A stretch of 64,000 nucleotides of DNA from Companilactobacillus crustorum JCM 15951 (GCF_001434585.1 NZ_AZDB01000003.1:26809-90808), one strand, 5' to 3'. Numbered from the stretch's first letter, positions 11,976 to 23,241 are shown. The notes: generated from the sequence alone by a model not told the origin. Made by a program: numbers and translations.

Positions 11976-12119
11976 AGTAGACGTGCTTTTATTGGCAGCA
12001 ATATTAGTTTGTTTATTAAATATAAAGCTCGAAACGTACGCCACCTCTAGTGGTTTATTATTTTACAAAATTATGAACCACCTGGATGTGTGTACTTAAA
12101 TTTTTAGGAGGAACTTTGA

Positions 12120-12533
12120 ATGCCTACAATTAATCAATTAGTTCGCAAAGGCCGTAAGTCAACAGTATCTAAATCAGATGCTCCTGCATTGAACTTTGGC
12201 TACAATAGTATGAAGAAAGTTGCTACAAAGAACCCAGCTCCACAAAAACGTGGTGTTGCAACTCGTGTCGGAACAATGACACCTAAGAAACCTAACTCTG
12301 CCCTACGTAAGTATGCCCGTGTTAGATTATCAAACCTTATTGAAGTAACAGCATATATCCCTGGTATTGGTCATAACCTACAAGAGCATAGTGTTGTCCT
12401 TGTCCGTGGTGGACGTGTAAAGGATCTACCTGGTGTTCGTTATCACGTTGTTCGTGGTGCCTTAGATACAGCCGGTGTTGATGGACGTATGCAAAGTCGT
12501 TCAAAATATGGTGCTAAGAAGCCTAAGAAATAA
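12120..12533 (+). CDS. rpsL: 30S ribosomal protein S12
   Basis: Decoding-centre protein of the small subunit, 137 residues with a strong AGGAGG upstream. The conserved [10 protein letters not shown] and [13 protein letters not shown] segments are present, and the lysines linked to streptomycin resistance look wild type. First gene of the str operon. Confidence 0.98.
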   Translation: MPTINQLVRKGRKSTVSKSDAPALNFGYNSMKKVATKNPAPQKRGVATRVGTMTPKKPNSALRKYARVRLSNLIEVTAYIPGIGHNLQEHSVVLVRGGRVKDLPGVRYHVVRGALDTAGVDGRMQSRSKYGAKKPKK

Positions 12534-12579
12534 CAATTAATCATTTTAATGAAATAATGTAATAACGGAGGAATTTTTT

Positions 12580-13047
12580 ATGCGTAAAGGTAGAGCTCCA
12601 AAACGTGATGTTTTGCCAGATCCAATGTACAACTCAAAGCTAGTAACTCGTTTGATTAACCATTTGATGTATGATGGTAAGAGAGGTACAGCTTCATCAA
12701 TCCTATATCGTGCATTCGATATTATTAAAGATAAGACAGGTAACGAACCATTGGACGTGTTTGAAGAAGCAATGAACAATGTTATGCCTGTACTTGAAGT
12801 TAAGGCTCGCCGTATCGGTGGTTCTAACTATCAAATTCCTATCGAAGTTCGCCCAGATCGTCGTACAACATTGGGTCTTCGTTGGATCACAAGTTATGCT
12901 CGTCTACGTGGTGAACATACAATGGACGAACGTCTAGCTAACGAAATTATGGATGCAGCCAACAATACTGGTGCAGCTGTTAAAAAGCGTGAAGATACAC
13001 ATAAGATGGCCGATGCTAACCGTGCATTCGCTCACTATCGCTGGTAG
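12580..13047 (+). CDS. rpsG: 30S ribosomal protein S7
   Basis: Small-subunit head assembly protein, 155 residues, the usual bacterial size. Begins [15 protein letters not shown] and ends in the typical AFAHYRW. ATG preceded by GGAGG. Second gene of the str operon, 46 bp after rpsL. Confidence 0.98.
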   Translation: MRKGRAPKRDVLPDPMYNSKLVTRLINHLMYDGKRGTASSILYRAFDIIKDKTGNEPLDVFEEAMNNVMPVLEVKARRIGGSNYQIPIEVRPDRRTTLGLRWITSYARLRGEHTMDERLANEIMDAANNTGAAVKKREDTHKMADANRAFAHYRW

Positions 13048-13093
13048 GATCTAGTTATTAAACTAGTTAATTTGAGAGGAGAAACAATTTTTA

Positions 13094-15193
13094 ATGGCTA
13101 ATAAACGTGAATTTCCACTAGAAGATACCCGTAATATTGGTATCATGGCCCACATTGATGCCGGTAAAACTACAACTACTGAACGTATCTTGTACTATAC
13201 TGGTAAAATCCATAAAATTGGTGAAACACATGATGGTGCTTCACAAATGGACTGGATGGCTCAAGAACAAGAACGTGGTATTACTATTACATCAGCTGCT
13301 ACAACAGCTGAATGGAAAGGTAACCGTATTAACATTATCGATACACCAGGACACGTTGATTTCACAATCGAAGTTGAACGTTCACTACGTGTGCTAGATG
13401 GTGCTATTACAGTTCTTGATGCTCAATCTGGTGTTGAACCACAAACTGAAAATGTTTGGCGTCAAGCTTCAACATACGGTGTTCCAAGAATCGTCTTTGT
13501 TAACAAGATGGATAAAATCGGTGCTAACTTTGACTACTCAGTTGAAACGCTTCATGAAAGACTAGACGCAAATGCCCACGCTGTCCAAATGCCTATTGGT
13601 GCTGAAGATAAATTCGAGGGTGTTATCGACTTGATCGAAATGAAAGCCGATCTTTATGATGAAGATGAGCTAGGTACAAAGTGGGATACAGTTGATGTTC
13701 CTGAAGAATACCGTGCTGAAGCTGAAAAGAAACGTGCCGAATTGGTTGAATCTGTTGCTGATGTTGACGATGATATCATGGACAAGTATCTTGAAGGCGA
13801 AGAAATCTCAAATGATGAACTTCGTACAGCTATTCGTAAGGCTACAATCAATTTGAAATATTTCCCAGTTCTTGCTGGTTCTGCTTTCAAGAACAAGGGT
13901 GTTCAAATGTTGATGGATGCGGTTGTTGATTACCTACCATCACCACTTGATGTACGTCCTTATAAAGCTACAGATCCAAAGGATGAATCAGAAGTTGAAC
14001 TTATGGCTGACGACAGCAAACCATTTGCTGGTTTAGCATTTAAGATTGCAACTGACCCATTCGTTGGTCGTCTAACTTACATTCGTGTATATAGAGGTTC
14101 TCTAGAATCTGGTTCTTATGTCTTGAACTCAACAAAAGACAAACGTGAACGTGTTGGTCGTTTGCTACAAATGCATTCTAACCACCGTAAGGAAATCCCA
14201 GAAGTGTTCTCAGGTGATATCGCTGCTGTTATCGGTTTGAAGAATACTACTACTGGTGATTCTTTAACTGATACTGATCATCCATTGATCCTTGAATCAT
14301 TGGATATTCCAGATCCAGTTATTCAAGTTTCTATCGAACCTAATTCTAAGGAAGATAGAGATAAGATGGATATTGCTATCCAAAAACTATCTGAAGAAGA
14401 TCCTACATTCCAAGCTGAAACAAATCCTGAAACTGGTGAAACTCTTATTGCCGGAATGGGTGAATTGCACTTGGATATCATGGTTGACCGTATGAAACGT
14501 GAATTTAACGTTGCATGTAAGGTTGGTGAACCTCAAGTTGCTTATCGTGAAACATTTACACAACAAACAAGTGCTCAAGGTAAGTTCGTTCGTCAATCTG
14601 GTGGTAAAGGTCAATATGGTGATGTTTGGGTTGAATTTACACCTAATGAAGAAGGTAAAGGCTTCGAATTCGAAGATGCTATCGTCGGTGGTGTTGTTCC
14701 TCGTGAATACATCCCTTCAGTAGAACAAGGTTTGAAGGAAGCTATGGAAAATGGTGTTCTTGCTGGATATCCATTGATCGATGTTAAGGCTAAGTTGTAT
14801 GATGGTTCATACCACGAAGTCGATTCATCAGAAGCTGCCTTTAAGATTGCTGCTTCAATGTCACTACGTAACGCTTCTAAGACTGCTGGTGCTGTAATTC
14901 TTGAACCTATTATGAAGGTTGAAATTGTTACACCAGAAGATTACTTAGGTGATGTTATGGGACAAGTTACTGCTCGTCGTGGACGTGTTGAAGGTATGGA
15001 AGCACGTGGTAATGCACAACTTATCAATGCTTTTGTTCCACTTGCAGAAATGTTTGGTTACGCTACAACACTTCGTTCAGCAACACAAGGTCGTGGTACA
15101 TTTACTATGACAATGGATCACTACGAGAAGGTTCCTAAGTCAATTCAAGCTGAAATCATCAAGAAAAATGGTGGTAAAGCTGAAGAAGACTAA
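13094..15193 (+). CDS. fusA: Elongation factor G
   Basis: Translocation GTPase, 699 residues. G-domain motifs are [10 protein letters not shown] (G1), DTPGHVDF (G3) and NKMDK (G4), followed by the usual EF-G domains II-V. The GGAG ribosome binding site is about 12 nt from the ATG, a long spacing. It ends the str operon; tuf does not follow, as is usual in lactobacilli. Confidence 0.98.
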   Translation: MANKREFPLEDTRNIGIMAHIDAGKTTTTERILYYTGKIHKIGETHDGASQMDWMAQEQERGITITSAATTAEWKGNRINIIDTPGHVDFTIEVERSLRVLDGAITVLDAQSGVEPQTENVWRQASTYGVPRIVFVNKMDKIGANFDYSVETLHERLDANAHAVQMPIGAEDKFEGVIDLIEMKADLYDEDELGTKWDTVDVPEEYRAEAEKKRAELVESVADVDDDIMDKYLEGEEISNDELRTAIRKATINLKYFPVLAGSAFKNKGVQMLMDAVVDYLPSPLDVRPYKATDPKDESEVELMADDSKPFAGLAFKIATDPFVGRLTYIRVYRGSLESGSYVLNSTKDKRERVGRLLQMHSNHRKEIPEVFSGDIAAVIGLKNTTTGDSLTDTDHPLILESLDIPDPVIQVSIEPNSKEDRDKMDIAIQKLSEEDPTFQAETNPETGETLIAGMGELHLDIMVDRMKREFNVACKVGEPQVAYRETFTQQTSAQGKFVRQSGGKGQYGDVWVEFTPNEEGKGFEFEDAIVGGVVPREYIPSVEQGLKEAMENGVLAGYPLIDVKAKLYDGSYHEVDSSEAAFKIAASMSLRNASKTAGAVILEPIMKVEIVTPEDYLGDVMGQVTARRGRVEGMEARGNAQLINAFVPLAEMFGYATTLRSATQGRGTFTMTMDHYEKVPKSIQAEIIKKNGGKAEED

Positions 15194-15214
15194 TTCTTAC
15201 AGTTGAAACTAATC

Positions 15215-15248
15215 AAAAAGAGAAGATCATCCGATCTTCTCTTTTTTT
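15215..15248. terminator. fusA terminator
   Basis: GAGAAGATC (15220-15228) pairs perfectly with GATCTTCTC (15233-15241) around a 4-nt loop, flanked by A and T runs. The symmetry lets it serve both fusA and the convergent CPBP gene. Confidence 0.9.
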
Positions 15249-15265
15249 GTGCTTATTAAATTTAA

Positions 15266-16468
15266 TTAATAGAAGCTAAATGATCTGTTTCTTCTATTAT
15301 AGATAGAAATAAGTAAAGCAACAGCTACAGCAACAAATAATAATGTTTCAATAATAGTAAAGATATTATCAGCTATAGTTACCTTGCCGGACATCATCTC
15401 ACCAGAAGCACTGAAAACTAAAGTGTCTAATAAAATATGAAAAATAACTGGCAAATAAAATAAGTCAGTGTATAAATAAATTCCACACATCAAAAGTCCC
15501 ATACCAAAAGCAAAGATAGCTTGATTAAGTGTATTGGCCAAGCTTTGACCAGCAGTAATATTTCCTAAGTGCATTATACCGAAGCAGATACTACTGATAA
15601 TAGCAGCGTAAAATATTCGATAGTTATCATTTTTGAAAGCTGCTAAGAGGATAGTTAAGAAAGCATACCTAAATAGTAACTCTTCGGCAATACCAGCCTC
15701 AAAACCACTGAGAATATACTGGGGCTTAAATGAAATACCAGAAAAGTTAAATGTAAAAAGTGAAGTTAAAAGATTATTGCCGCCACCGAAGGCATTCCAC
15801 ATTATGAACCACAAACCAATGATTCCTAAAATAATTAATACTTTGAAATTAGCATTGCGAGATAGGCGCATCTTTGGCAATCCATAACCCCAACAGTACA
15901 TTAGTATTAAAATCAAAATCAGGAAATTGATGGCACCTAGAAAAGCTGAATTATTTAGTAAACCGATAAAAGGATTAAAATATAAAATTGTGCCATATGT
16001 TACTAAACTCAATCCACCCATAGAAATAAATTCAAAAGCGTATAGTGAAATCAATAATTGTAAAAATTTATTTCTTACAGAACCAAAGAAGACAATTACG
16101 TATGGAATATACATAACTAACATTGAAACTAGTAATAAACCGATTGAACTAGGTAAGTTCCAATTATATAAATGCATAGTGACATTGATTAAATAGTAAT
16201 AAGATTTTGCCATGATAAAAACTTGAAAAAACATTTGAAAAATAAAATTAATGCGATCAAATATCTTTTGAGGACCAGGATGAATATATAGTGCTAGCAA
16301 ATTTAAAAAAATTGGACCGAAAAGATAAAGGTTTTTTGTGACAGCACTATAGCTAAAAATAACGAGGGCGTTAAAGATTACTTGGATTTTAAAGATCTTA
16401 AGTAAAATTGGGTCTTTATTATTTGTTTGAAACCTGTTATGATATCTAAATTCGAGATTATTATTCAA
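15266..16468 (-). CDS. CPBP family intramembrane glutamic endopeptidase
   Basis: Polytopic membrane protein of 400 residues with the three motifs of the CAAX-processing/bacteriocin-processing (Abi) family: EELLFR (E262, E263, R267), a His in FGIMH (H300) and a late His in FHILLD (H344). In lactic acid bacteria such proteins are often linked to bacteriocin self-immunity, but no bacteriocin gene lies nearby, so its role is open. It is longer than the usual 220-300 residues owing to an extra N-terminal membrane region. Start TTG 16468 has GGAGGTG upstream. It stands alone on the minus strand between the str and S10 operons. Confidence 0.85.
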   Translation of the reverse strand: MNNNLEFRYHNRFQTNNKDPILLKIFKIQVIFNALVIFSYSAVTKNLYLFGPIFLNLLALYIHPGPQKIFDRINFIFQMFFQVFIMAKSYYYLINVTMHLYNWNLPSSIGLLLVSMLVMYIPYVIVFFGSVRNKFLQLLISLYAFEFISMGGLSLVTYGTILYFNPFIGLLNNSAFLGAINFLILILILMYCWGYGLPKMRLSRNANFKVLIILGIIGLWFIMWNAFGGGNNLLTSLFTFNFSGISFKPQYILSGFEAGIAEELLFRYAFLTILLAAFKNDNYRIFYAAIISSICFGIMHLGNITAGQSLANTLNQAIFAFGMGLLMCGIYLYTDLFYLPVIFHILLDTLVFSASGEMMSGKVTIADNIFTIIETLLFVAVAVALLISIYNRRNRSFSFY

Positions 16469-16553
16469 ATTACACCTCCACTATTTATTAGAGTATAGTT
16501 GAAAAATGTTTTTTAAGAAAGCGTCTTTCATTTAAAAAATACTTGATTAAACC

Positions 16554-16582
16554 TTGAAATTGTGGGGTTCATCGTGTAATAT
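16554..16582 (+). promoter_or_regulatory. S10 operon promoter
   Basis: TTGAAA (16554-16559), 17-bp spacer, TAATAT (16577-16582). It precedes rpsJ by about 170 bases and should drive the long ribosomal operon. Confidence 0.75.
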
Positions 16583-16589
16583 TATAAGA

Positions 16590-16738
16590 GTGCTTATTTC
16601 GTATAGAAGTATGTACCAAATAGATATCAAATGATATCGACGGCTTAGAAGTGAGAGGTTGCGACACACCCGGCCGCTTTGCCACGGCAGGGCTGGCGGA
16701 TATTTTCACGGAGCCGGTCATCTTGAAAGAGACAAAAA
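16590..16738 (+). promoter_or_regulatory. Structured leader of the S10 operon
   Basis: A leader of about 150 nt, much richer in G and C than its surroundings between 16660 and 16720. Pairings I can see are GATAT/ATATC (16623-16627 with 16634-16638), CCGGCC (16670-16675) with GGCTGG (16691-16696), and the competing CCGGC (16670-16674) with GCCGG (16713-16717). Ribosomal operon leaders commonly bind one of their own products; which protein would bind here is not evident. Confidence 0.55.
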
Positions 16739-16750
16739 GGAGGTAACCCC

Positions 16751-17059
16751 ATGGCAAGTCAAAAAATTCGCATTCGTTTGAAGGCTTATGAACATCGTAT
16801 TCTAGATCAATCAGCTGACAAAATTGTGGAAACAGCAAAGAGAACTGGAGCTCAAATTTCAGGTCCAATTCCATTGCCTACAGAACGCTCACTATATACA
16901 GTGCTAGCTTCACCACATAAGCATAAGGATTCTAGAGAACAATTCGAAATGCGTACACATAAAAGACTTATCGACGTTGTTAACCCAACAAAGAAGACGG
17001 TTGATTCACTTATGAAGTTGGATCTACCATCAGGCGTTGACATTGAAATTAAATTATAA
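16751..17059 (+). CDS. rpsJ: 30S ribosomal protein S10
   Basis: Small-subunit protein, also the transcription factor NusE; 102 residues with the conserved [15 protein letters not shown] opening. AGGAGG at 16738-16743. First gene of the S10 operon. Confidence 0.98.
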   Translation: MASQKIRIRLKAYEHRILDQSADKIVETAKRTGAQISGPIPLPTERSLYTVLASPHKHKDSREQFEMRTHKRLIDVVNPTKKTVDSLMKLDLPSGVDIEIKL

Positions 17060-17091
17060 TTATTAAAAAATAAATTATTGGAGGTGCAAAC

Positions 17092-17727
17092 ATGGCCAGA
17101 AAAGGAATTCTTGGTAAAAAAGTCGGAATGACTCAAATTTTCACTGACAACGGTGAACTTGTTCCCGTAACAGTTGTTGAAGCAACACCAAACGTTGTTA
17201 TGCAACTTAAAACAGTTGAAAATGATGGTTATGAGGCCGTTCAACTAGGTTTTGAAGACAGACGTGAAGTTCTATCTAATAAACCAGCCAAAGGTCATGC
17301 AGAAAAGGCAAATACAACTCCTAAACATTACATTCGCGAATTCCGCGATGTTGAAATGGGAGACTACGAATTAGGTGCACAAGTAACAGTAGATACATTT
17401 AATTCTGGTGATGTTGTCGACGTTACAGGAACAACAAAGGGACACGGAATGCAAGGTAACATCAAGCGTTTTGGTCAAGCTAGAGGTCCAGAAACTCACG
17501 GTTCAAGATATCACCGTGTTGCTGGTTCAATGGGTGCGATCATTAACCGTGTATTCAAAGGAAAGATGCTTCCAGGTGTTATGGGTAACAACCGTGTTAC
17601 TACACAAAACCTTGAAATCGTCAAAGTTGATACTGAACGTAATGCAATTATGATCAAGGGAAATGTTCCCGGTGCTAACAAATCATTAGTTAAAATTCAA
17701 ACAGCTATTAAAGCTAATCAAAAATAG
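17092..17727 (+). CDS. rplC: 50S ribosomal protein L3
   Basis: Large-subunit assembly protein, 211 residues. Opens with [13 protein letters not shown] and carries the [17 protein letters not shown] loop that reaches toward the peptidyl transferase centre. GGAGGTG ribosome binding site; 32 bp after rpsJ. Confidence 0.98.
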   Translation: MARKGILGKKVGMTQIFTDNGELVPVTVVEATPNVVMQLKTVENDGYEAVQLGFEDRREVLSNKPAKGHAEKANTTPKHYIREFRDVEMGDYELGAQVTVDTFNSGDVVDVTGTTKGHGMQGNIKRFGQARGPETHGSRYHRVAGSMGAIINRVFKGKMLPGVMGNNRVTTQNLEIVKVDTERNAIMIKGNVPGANKSLVKIQTAIKANQK

Positions 17728-17744
17728 GAAGGAGGAAATGAGTT

Positions 17745-18368
17745 ATGACAAAAATCACAGCTTACAAAGATAACGGTGCTGAGAACGGTGCTGTTGAAGT
17801 AAAAGATGCAATCTTTGGTATCGAACCAAACGATAACGTCGTTACAGATGCAGTCATCATGCAACGTGCATCAATGAGACAAGGTACTCATGATGTTAAG
17901 AACCGTTCCGAAGTACGTGGTGGTGGTAGAAAACCATGGCGTCAAAAGGGTACAGGACGTGCTCGTCAAGGTTCAATTAGATCACCTCAATGGGTAGGTG
18001 GTGGTGTCGTATTCGGCCCTACACCAAGATCTTATGCTTATCACCTTCCTAAGAAGGTTAGCCGTTTGGCATTGAAGTCTGTACTTTCACAAAAGGCTGC
18101 TGACAGTAACCTAATCGTTATTGACTCAATTTCATACGACAAACCAAGTACAAAGGCTTTTGCACAATTACTAAATACAGTAGGTGCTGACAACAAAGCT
18201 CTTGTAGTTGTTGAAGATGGTAACGACAACGTTGCTCTATCAGCAAGAAACATTGATAAAGTTAAAGTTGTTGCACCAGAAGGTGTTAACGTTCTTGACG
18301 TTATTAACGCTAACAAGTTAGTTGTTACACAAGCAGCACTTTCTAAAATTGAGGAGGTGCTTGGATAA
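17745..18368 (+). CDS. rplD: 50S ribosomal protein L4
   Basis: Large-subunit exit-tunnel protein, 207 residues, with the basic loop [20 protein letters not shown]4 is the autogenous repressor of the S10 operon in E. coli; whether this holds here is unknown. Its stop overlaps the rplW start by one base (TAATG), implying translational coupling. Confidence 0.98.
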   Translation: MTKITAYKDNGAENGAVEVKDAIFGIEPNDNVVTDAVIMQRASMRQGTHDVKNRSEVRGGGRKPWRQKGTGRARQGSIRSPQWVGGGVVFGPTPRSYAYHLPKKVSRLALKSVLSQKAADSNLIVIDSISYDKPSTKAFAQLLNTVGADNKALVVVEDGNDNVALSARNIDKVKVVAPEGVNVLDVINANKLVVTQAALSKIEEVLG

Positions 18369-18655
18369 TGAGCGCAAGAGACGTAATTATTCGCCCCGTT
18401 GTTACTGAAAGCTCAATGGATGCCATGAGCGACAAGAAATATACTTTCGATGTTGCTTTGGATGCTAACAAGGTTCTTGTTAGACAAGCCGTTGAAGAAG
18501 TTTTCGGTGTTAAAGTTAAACAAGTAAATATCATGAATGTTTCTGGTAAGAAGAAGCGCCAAGGTCGTTATGTTGGTTTTACAGCAAAACGTCGTAAGGC
18601 AATTGTTACACTTACAGCAGATTCAGATGAAATTAAGATTTTTGACGAAGAATAA
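18368..18655 (+). CDS. rplW: 50S ribosomal protein L23
   Basis: Protein at the exit of the ribosomal tunnel, docking site for trigger factor and SRP; 95 residues. Start ATG at 18368 shares a base with the rplD stop, with GAGGTG within the end of rplD. Confidence 0.97.
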   Translation: MSARDVIIRPVVTESSMDAMSDKKYTFDVALDANKVLVRQAVEEVFGVKVKQVNIMNVSGKKKRQGRYVGFTAKRRKAIVTLTADSDEIKIFDEE

Positions 18656-18671
18656 ATAAGGAGGTCAAATA

Positions 18672-19508
18672 ATGGCGATTATCAAGTATAAACCAACCAC
18701 AAACGGTCGTCGTAATATGACAGGTTCTGACTTTTCTGAGATTACTAAAACTACTCCTGAAAAGACACTTTTAGAATCACAAAGCCATACTGCTGGTCGT
18801 AACTCATACGGTCATATTACAGTTCGTCACCGTGGTGGTGGACATAAACAAAAATACCGTGTTATTGATTTCAAACGTAATAGTAAAGACGGTATTAAAG
18901 CTACAGTTAAGTCAATTGAATATGATCCTAACCGTACATCTAATATTGCATTAATTCATTATTCAGATGGTGTTAAAGCATACATCTTAGCTCCAAAGGG
19001 TCTTGAAGTAGGACAAGTTGTTGAAACTGGTAAAGATGCAGATATCAAACCAGGTAACGCACTTGCACTTTCAGATATTCCTGTTGGTACAACAATTCAT
19101 AACGTTGAATTGAAACCCGGCAAAGGTGGTCAAATTGGCCGTTCAGCTGGTACATCAATCCAATTACTTGGTAGAGATGGTAAGTACTCAATCTTACGTT
19201 TACCTTCTGGTGAAGTTCGCTTGGTTCTTTCAACTTGCCGTGCAAGTATCGGTGCTATTGGTAATGAACAACATGAACTTATTAAGATTGGTAAAGCTGG
19301 TCGTAAACGCTGGTTAGGTATGAGACCTACAGTTCGTGGATCAGTTATGAACCCTAACGATCACCCACACGGTGGTGGTGAAGGTAAAGCTCCTATCGGT
19401 CATCCATCTCCAATGTCACCATGGGGTAAGAAGACTCTTGGTAAGAAAACTCGTTCAACTCATGCCAAATCTGAAAAGCTTATCGTTCGTCATAGAAAAG
19501 GTAAGTAA
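18672..19508 (+). CDS. rplB: 50S ribosomal protein L2
   Basis: Conserved large-subunit protein of 278 residues needed for subunit joining and peptidyl transfer. The [18 protein letters not shown] region contains the conserved histidine. GGAGG 7-8 nt upstream. Confidence 0.98.
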   Translation: MAIIKYKPTTNGRRNMTGSDFSEITKTTPEKTLLESQSHTAGRNSYGHITVRHRGGGHKQKYRVIDFKRNSKDGIKATVKSIEYDPNRTSNIALIHYSDGVKAYILAPKGLEVGQVVETGKDADIKPGNALALSDIPVGTTIHNVELKPGKGGQIGRSAGTSIQLLGRDGKYSILRLPSGEVRLVLSTCRASIGAIGNEQHELIKIGKAGRKRWLGMRPTVRGSVMNPNDHPHGGGEGKAPIGHPSPMSPWGKKTLGKKTRSTHAKSEKLIVRHRKGK

Positions 19509-19542
19509 ACTATTCATTAGAATAATATAAGGAGGACATAAG

Positions 19543-19824
19543 ATGAGTCGTAGTTTAAAAAAAGGACCATTCGCTGATGCACATCTTCTAAAGAAGATTG
19601 AAGCACAAGCAGATTCTGACAAAAAGTCAGTTATCAAGACATGGTCAAGACGTTCAACAATTTTTCCTAGTTTCGTAGGATACACAATCGCAGTTCATGA
19701 TGGTCGTAAGCATGTTCCAGTTTATATCCAAGAAGATATGGTTGGACATAAGTTAGGCGAATTCGTACCTACACGTACTTTCCATGGTCATGCAACTGAT
19801 GACAAGAAGACAGCAAAAGCATAA
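19543..19824 (+). CDS. rpsS: 30S ribosomal protein S19
   Basis: Small-subunit head protein contacting S13 and the A site; 93 residues opening [15 protein letters not shown] ribosome binding site. Confidence 0.98.
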   Translation: MSRSLKKGPFADAHLLKKIEAQADSDKKSVIKTWSRRSTIFPSFVGYTIAVHDGRKHVPVYIQEDMVGHKLGEFVPTRTFHGHATDDKKTAKA

Positions 19825-19838
19825 GAAGGGAGACTTAA

Positions 19839-20195
19839 ATGATGGCAGAACAAGAAATTACATCTGCAACAGCTAAGGTTACTAATGTGCGTATTGCACC
19901 TCGTAAGGCTCGCCTTGTTATTGATCTAATCAGAGGCAAGCAAGCTGCTGAGGCACTTGCAATTTTGCAATTCACACCAAGAGCAGGCTCTCCAATTATT
20001 GCTAAAGCTCTTAAGTCAGCAATTGCAAACGCAGAACATAACTTTGATTTAGATGCACAAAACCTATACGTCAGTGAAGCTTTCGTTGACGAAGGACCAA
20101 CTCTAAAACGTTTCCGTCCTAGAGCTAAGGGTTCAGCATCACCAATTAACAAGAGAACAAGTCACATTACAGTAGTTGTAAGTGAAAAAGAATAG
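19839..20195 (+). CDS. rplV: 50S ribosomal protein L22
   Basis: Exit-tunnel protein, 118 residues, with the beta-hairpin [17 protein letters not shown] that lines the tunnel and is a site of macrolide-resistance changes elsewhere; it looks unaltered. Two adjacent ATG codons (19839 and 19842) both fit the GGGAG site. Confidence 0.97.
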   Translation: MMAEQEITSATAKVTNVRIAPRKARLVIDLIRGKQAAEALAILQFTPRAGSPIIAKALKSAIANAEHNFDLDAQNLYVSEAFVDEGPTLKRFRPRAKGSASPINKRTSHITVVVSEKE

Positions 20196-20212
20196 TATAG
20201 GAGGTAAATTTA

Positions 20213-20890
20213 GTGGGTCAAAAGATTAATCCAGTCGGATTCCGTGTCGGTGTTATCCGTGACTGGGATGCCAAATGGTATGCAAACAATAAAGACTTTT
20301 CAACATTTTTACACGAAGACCTTAAGATCCGTAAGTATATTGAAGACAAACTTTCAAATGCTTCCGTATCAAGAATCGAAATCGAACGTACTGCAAAGAA
20401 CGTTACAGTTTCAATTCACACTGCTAAACCAGGTATGGTTATCGGTAAAGGTGGTTCTGAAGTTGAAAAATTACGTAATGAATTAAATAATTTAACTAAC
20501 AGAAACATTCACATCAACATCATCGAAATCAAGAAACCTGATCTAGATGCAAAATTGGTTGGTGAAAGTATCGCTCGTCAACTTGAAGCTCGTATTGCTT
20601 TCAGACGTGCACAACGTCAAGCAGTTCAACGTTCAAGACGTGCCGGTGCTAAAGGTATCAAGGTACAAATTTCAGGTCGTTTAAACGGTGCCGATATGGC
20701 TCGTCGTGAATGGCATACAGAAGGAACTGTTCCTTTGCACACATTGCGTGCTGATATCGATTATGCTTGGGTTGAAGCAAAGACAACTTATGGTAATTTA
20801 GGTGTTAAAACTTGGATTTACCGTGGTGAAATTCTTCCTGCTAAGCCACAACATAACAATGAACCAAAAAATGAAGGGAAAGGAGAATAA
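20213..20890 (+). CDS. rpsC: 30S ribosomal protein S3
   Basis: mRNA-entry protein of the small subunit, 225 residues, starting at GTG 20213 after AGGAGG. The KH-domain [15 protein letters not shown] segment is clear. Confidence 0.98.
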   Translation: MGQKINPVGFRVGVIRDWDAKWYANNKDFSTFLHEDLKIRKYIEDKLSNASVSRIEIERTAKNVTVSIHTAKPGMVIGKGGSEVEKLRNELNNLTNRNIHINIIEIKKPDLDAKLVGESIARQLEARIAFRRAQRQAVQRSRRAGAKGIKVQISGRLNGADMARREWHTEGTVPLHTLRADIDYAWVEAKTTYGNLGVKTWIYRGEILPAKPQHNNEPKNEGKGE

Positions 20891-20893
20891 TCT

Positions 20894-21325
20894 ATGCTAG
20901 TACCAAAACGTGTAAAACACCGTCGTGAATTCCGTGGAAAGATGCGCGGAGAAGCTAAAGGTGGTAAAACTGTTACATTTGGTGAATATGGTTTGAAGTC
21001 ACTTGACTCAAGTTGGATCACTAATAGACAAATTGAAGCAGCCCGTGTTGCTATGACTCGTTACATGAAGCGTGGTGGTAAGGTTTGGATTAAAATCTTC
21101 CCTCATAAATCATACACTGCTAAGGGTGTAGGTGTTCGTATGGGTAATGGTAAAGGTGCTCCAGCTGGTTGGGTAGCTCCAGTTAAACGCGAAAAGGTTT
21201 TGTTTGAAATCGGTGGCGTTTCTGAAGATACTGCTCGTGAAGCTTTGAGACTTGCATCACACAAACTACCTGTAAGAACTAAGTTTGTAAAACGTGAGGA
21301 AGTAGGTGGCGCTGATGAAGGCTAG
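20894..21325 (+). CDS. rplP: 50S ribosomal protein L16
   Basis: Large-subunit protein near the A-site tRNA elbow, 143 residues, opening [19 protein letters not shown]. Begins 3 bp after rpsC and overlaps rpmC by 11 bp. Confidence 0.98.
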   Translation: MLVPKRVKHRREFRGKMRGEAKGGKTVTFGEYGLKSLDSSWITNRQIEAARVAMTRYMKRGGKVWIKIFPHKSYTAKGVGVRMGNGKGAPAGWVAPVKREKVLFEIGGVSEDTAREALRLASHKLPVRTKFVKREEVGGADEG

Positions 21326-21509
21326 TGAGATCAAAGAGCTAACTGCTGCTCAATTGCAAGACAAAGTTAAAGAATACAAAGAAGAACTATTCAACTTGCG
21401 TTTCCAACAAGCCACAGGCCAATTGGAAAACACAGCTCGTTTAAAGGCTGTAAGAAAGAACATTGCAAGATTAAGAACAGCTCAAAACCAAAAGAATAAC
21501 GAAAAATAA
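21315..21509 (+). CDS. rpmC: 50S ribosomal protein L29
   Basis: Small tunnel-exit protein, 64 residues. I place the start at ATG 21315 (MKASEIKEL), which matches the family and has AGGTGG 5 nt upstream; the GTG at 21306 would add three residues and lacks a proper site. It overlaps the end of rplP. Confidence 0.95.
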   Translation: MKASEIKELTAAQLQDKVKEYKEELFNLRFQQATGQLENTARLKAVRKNIARLRTAQNQKNNEK

Positions 21510-21531
21510 TAAACAGGAAGGGGACATCAAG

Positions 21532-21807
21532 TTGAGCGAAACACAAGAAACTCGTAACCGTCGTAAGGTATATCAAGGACGCGTAACTTCAGATAAGATG
21601 GATAAGACAATCGTCGTTGTTGTTGAAACAACAAAACAACATCCAGTTTATGGAAAACGTGTTAGATATTCTAAGAAATATTACGTTCAAGACGAAAACA
21701 ACGAAGCAAAAGTTGGCGATATTGTACGTATCATGGAAACTCGACCTTTGTCAAAGACAAAGCGCTTCCGTTTATTAGAAATCGTCGAAAAAGCAGTCAC
21801 AATCTAG
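21532..21807 (+). CDS. rpsQ: 30S ribosomal protein S17
   Basis: 16S rRNA-binding assembly protein, 91 residues, TTG start after GGAAGGGG. Conserved [14 protein letters not shown] and [14 protein letters not shown]. Confidence 0.97.
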   Translation: MSETQETRNRRKVYQGRVTSDKMDKTIVVVVETTKQHPVYGKRVRYSKKYYVQDENNEAKVGDIVRIMETRPLSKTKRFRLLEIVEKAVTI

Positions 21808-21836
21808 ACTATAACTGATGAGAGGAGGGCCAAAAC

Positions 21837-22205
21837 GTGATTCAACAAGAAAGTCGTCTAAAAGTTGCAGATAATTCTGGAGCCCGTGAAATTCTAACAA
21901 TTAAAGTTCTTGGTGGTTCAAACCGTAAAACAGCTAATATCGGTGATATCATCGTTGCTACTGTCAAACAAGCAACACCAGGTGGCGTTGTTAAAAAGGG
22001 TGACGTAGTTAAAGCTGTTATCGTAAGAACTGTATCAGGTGCTCATCGTACAGATGGTTCTTACATCAGATTTGATGAAAATGCCGCAGTTATTATTAAT
22101 GCTGATAAAACACCAAGAGGAACACGTATCTTCGGACCCGTTGCTCGTGAACTACGTGATAACGATTTTATGAAGATCGTTTCTCTAGCACCAGAAGTGC
22201 TATAA
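21837..22205 (+). CDS. rplN: 50S ribosomal protein L14
   Basis: Subunit-interface protein, 122 residues, GTG start after GAGGAGGG. Conserved [19 protein letters not shown] opening and [23 protein letters not shown] end. Confidence 0.98.
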   Translation: MIQQESRLKVADNSGAREILTIKVLGGSNRKTANIGDIIVATVKQATPGGVVKKGDVVKAVIVRTVSGAHRTDGSYIRFDENAAVIINADKTPRGTRIFGPVARELRDNDFMKIVSLAPEVL

Positions 22206-22237
22206 AAAGAACAATTAAATTCAGGAGGTGCTGAATA

Positions 22238-22480
22238 GTGTTTGTAAAAACTGGAGACAATGTCAAAGTTATTGCCGGTGATGCTAAAGGCAAGACAGGT
22301 GTAGTTAAAAAAGCTATTCCTTCTGCTAACAAAGTTATCGTCGAAGGCGTTAACGTTGTAAAGAAACACTCTAAGCCAAGCAATTCCCAACCACAAGGCG
22401 GAATTACTGACGTTGAAAGACCTATTAGCGCAACTAACGTTAAAGTTGTAAGTAAAACAACTGATAAAGAAGATAAATAA
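22238..22480 (+). CDS. rplX: 50S ribosomal protein L24 (short form)
   Basis: Assembly-initiator protein with the KOW motif near the N-terminus (KTGDNVKVIAGDAKGKTG). At 80 residues it lacks the roughly 20-residue C-terminal extension of the 103-residue Bacillus form; some other lactobacilli have a similarly short L24. GTG start after AGGAGGTG. Confidence 0.95.
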   Translation: MFVKTGDNVKVIAGDAKGKTGVVKKAIPSANKVIVEGVNVVKKHSKPSNSQPQGGITDVERPISATNVKVVSKTTDKEDK

Positions 22481-22496
22481 GAAAGGAGAAAACTAA

Positions 22497-23039
22497 ATGG
22501 TTAACGCATTAAAAGAAAAGTACGTTGGCGAAATCACACCATCAATGATGAAGAAGTTTAACTATTCATCAATCATGGAAACACCTAAGATCGAAAAGAT
22601 CGTTTTGAACATGGGTGTTGGTGATGCAATTTCTAACTCAAAGAATCTTGACGAAGCCGTTGAAGAATTAGGTTTGATTGCTGGTCAAAAACCTTTGATC
22701 ACAAAAGCTAAGAAATCAATCGCTGGTTTCAGACTTCGTGAAGGTATGTCAATCGGTGCTAAGGTTACACTACGTGGTGACCGTATGTATGACTTCCTTG
22801 ACAAACTAATCAACATTGCTTTACCACGTGTTCGTGACTTCCGTGGTGTAAGTACTCGTTCATTCGATGGCCGTGGTAACTACACACTTGGTGTTAAAGA
22901 ACAATTGGTTTTCCCAGAAATTGACTACGATAAGGTTAACAAAATTCGTGGATTGGACATCGTTATTGTTACTACTGCTAACACAGATGAAGAATCACGT
23001 GAATTGTTATCACAAATCGGTATGCCATTCACAAAATAA
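22497..23039 (+). CDS. rplE: 50S ribosomal protein L5
   Basis: 5S rRNA-binding protein of the central protuberance, 180 residues. GAAAGGAG ribosome binding site; contains [12 protein letters not shown] and [12 protein letters not shown]. Confidence 0.98.
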   Translation: MVNALKEKYVGEITPSMMKKFNYSSIMETPKIEKIVLNMGVGDAISNSKNLDEAVEELGLIAGQKPLITKAKKSIAGFRLREGMSIGAKVTLRGDRMYDFLDKLINIALPRVRDFRGVSTRSFDGRGNYTLGVKEQLVFPEIDYDKVNKIRGLDIVIVTTANTDEESRELLSQIGMPFTK

Positions 23040-23055
23040 ATAGGAGGTAAATTCA

Positions 23056-23241
23056 TTGGCTAAGAAATCTCAAATCGTACGTAATCATAGACCCGCAAAG
23101 TTCTCTTCACAAGCTTATACACGTTGCGAACGCTGTGGTCGTCCACATTCTGTATATCGTAAGTTCAAGCTTTGCCGACTTTGCCTTCGTCAATTGGCTC
23201 ATGAAGGTCAAATCCCTGGTATGAAAAAAGCTAGCTGGTAA
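23056..23241 (+). CDS. rpsZ: 30S ribosomal protein S14, zinc-binding type (S14Z)
   Basis: Small-subunit head protein, 61 residues, with the four zinc cysteines CERC and CRLC. TTG start after AGGAGG. A second, cysteine-free S14 is encoded at 45157-45426, so this genome carries both forms. Confidence 0.97.
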   Translation: MAKKSQIVRNHRPAKFSSQAYTRCERCGRPHSVYRKFKLCRLCLRQLAHEGQIPGMKKASW

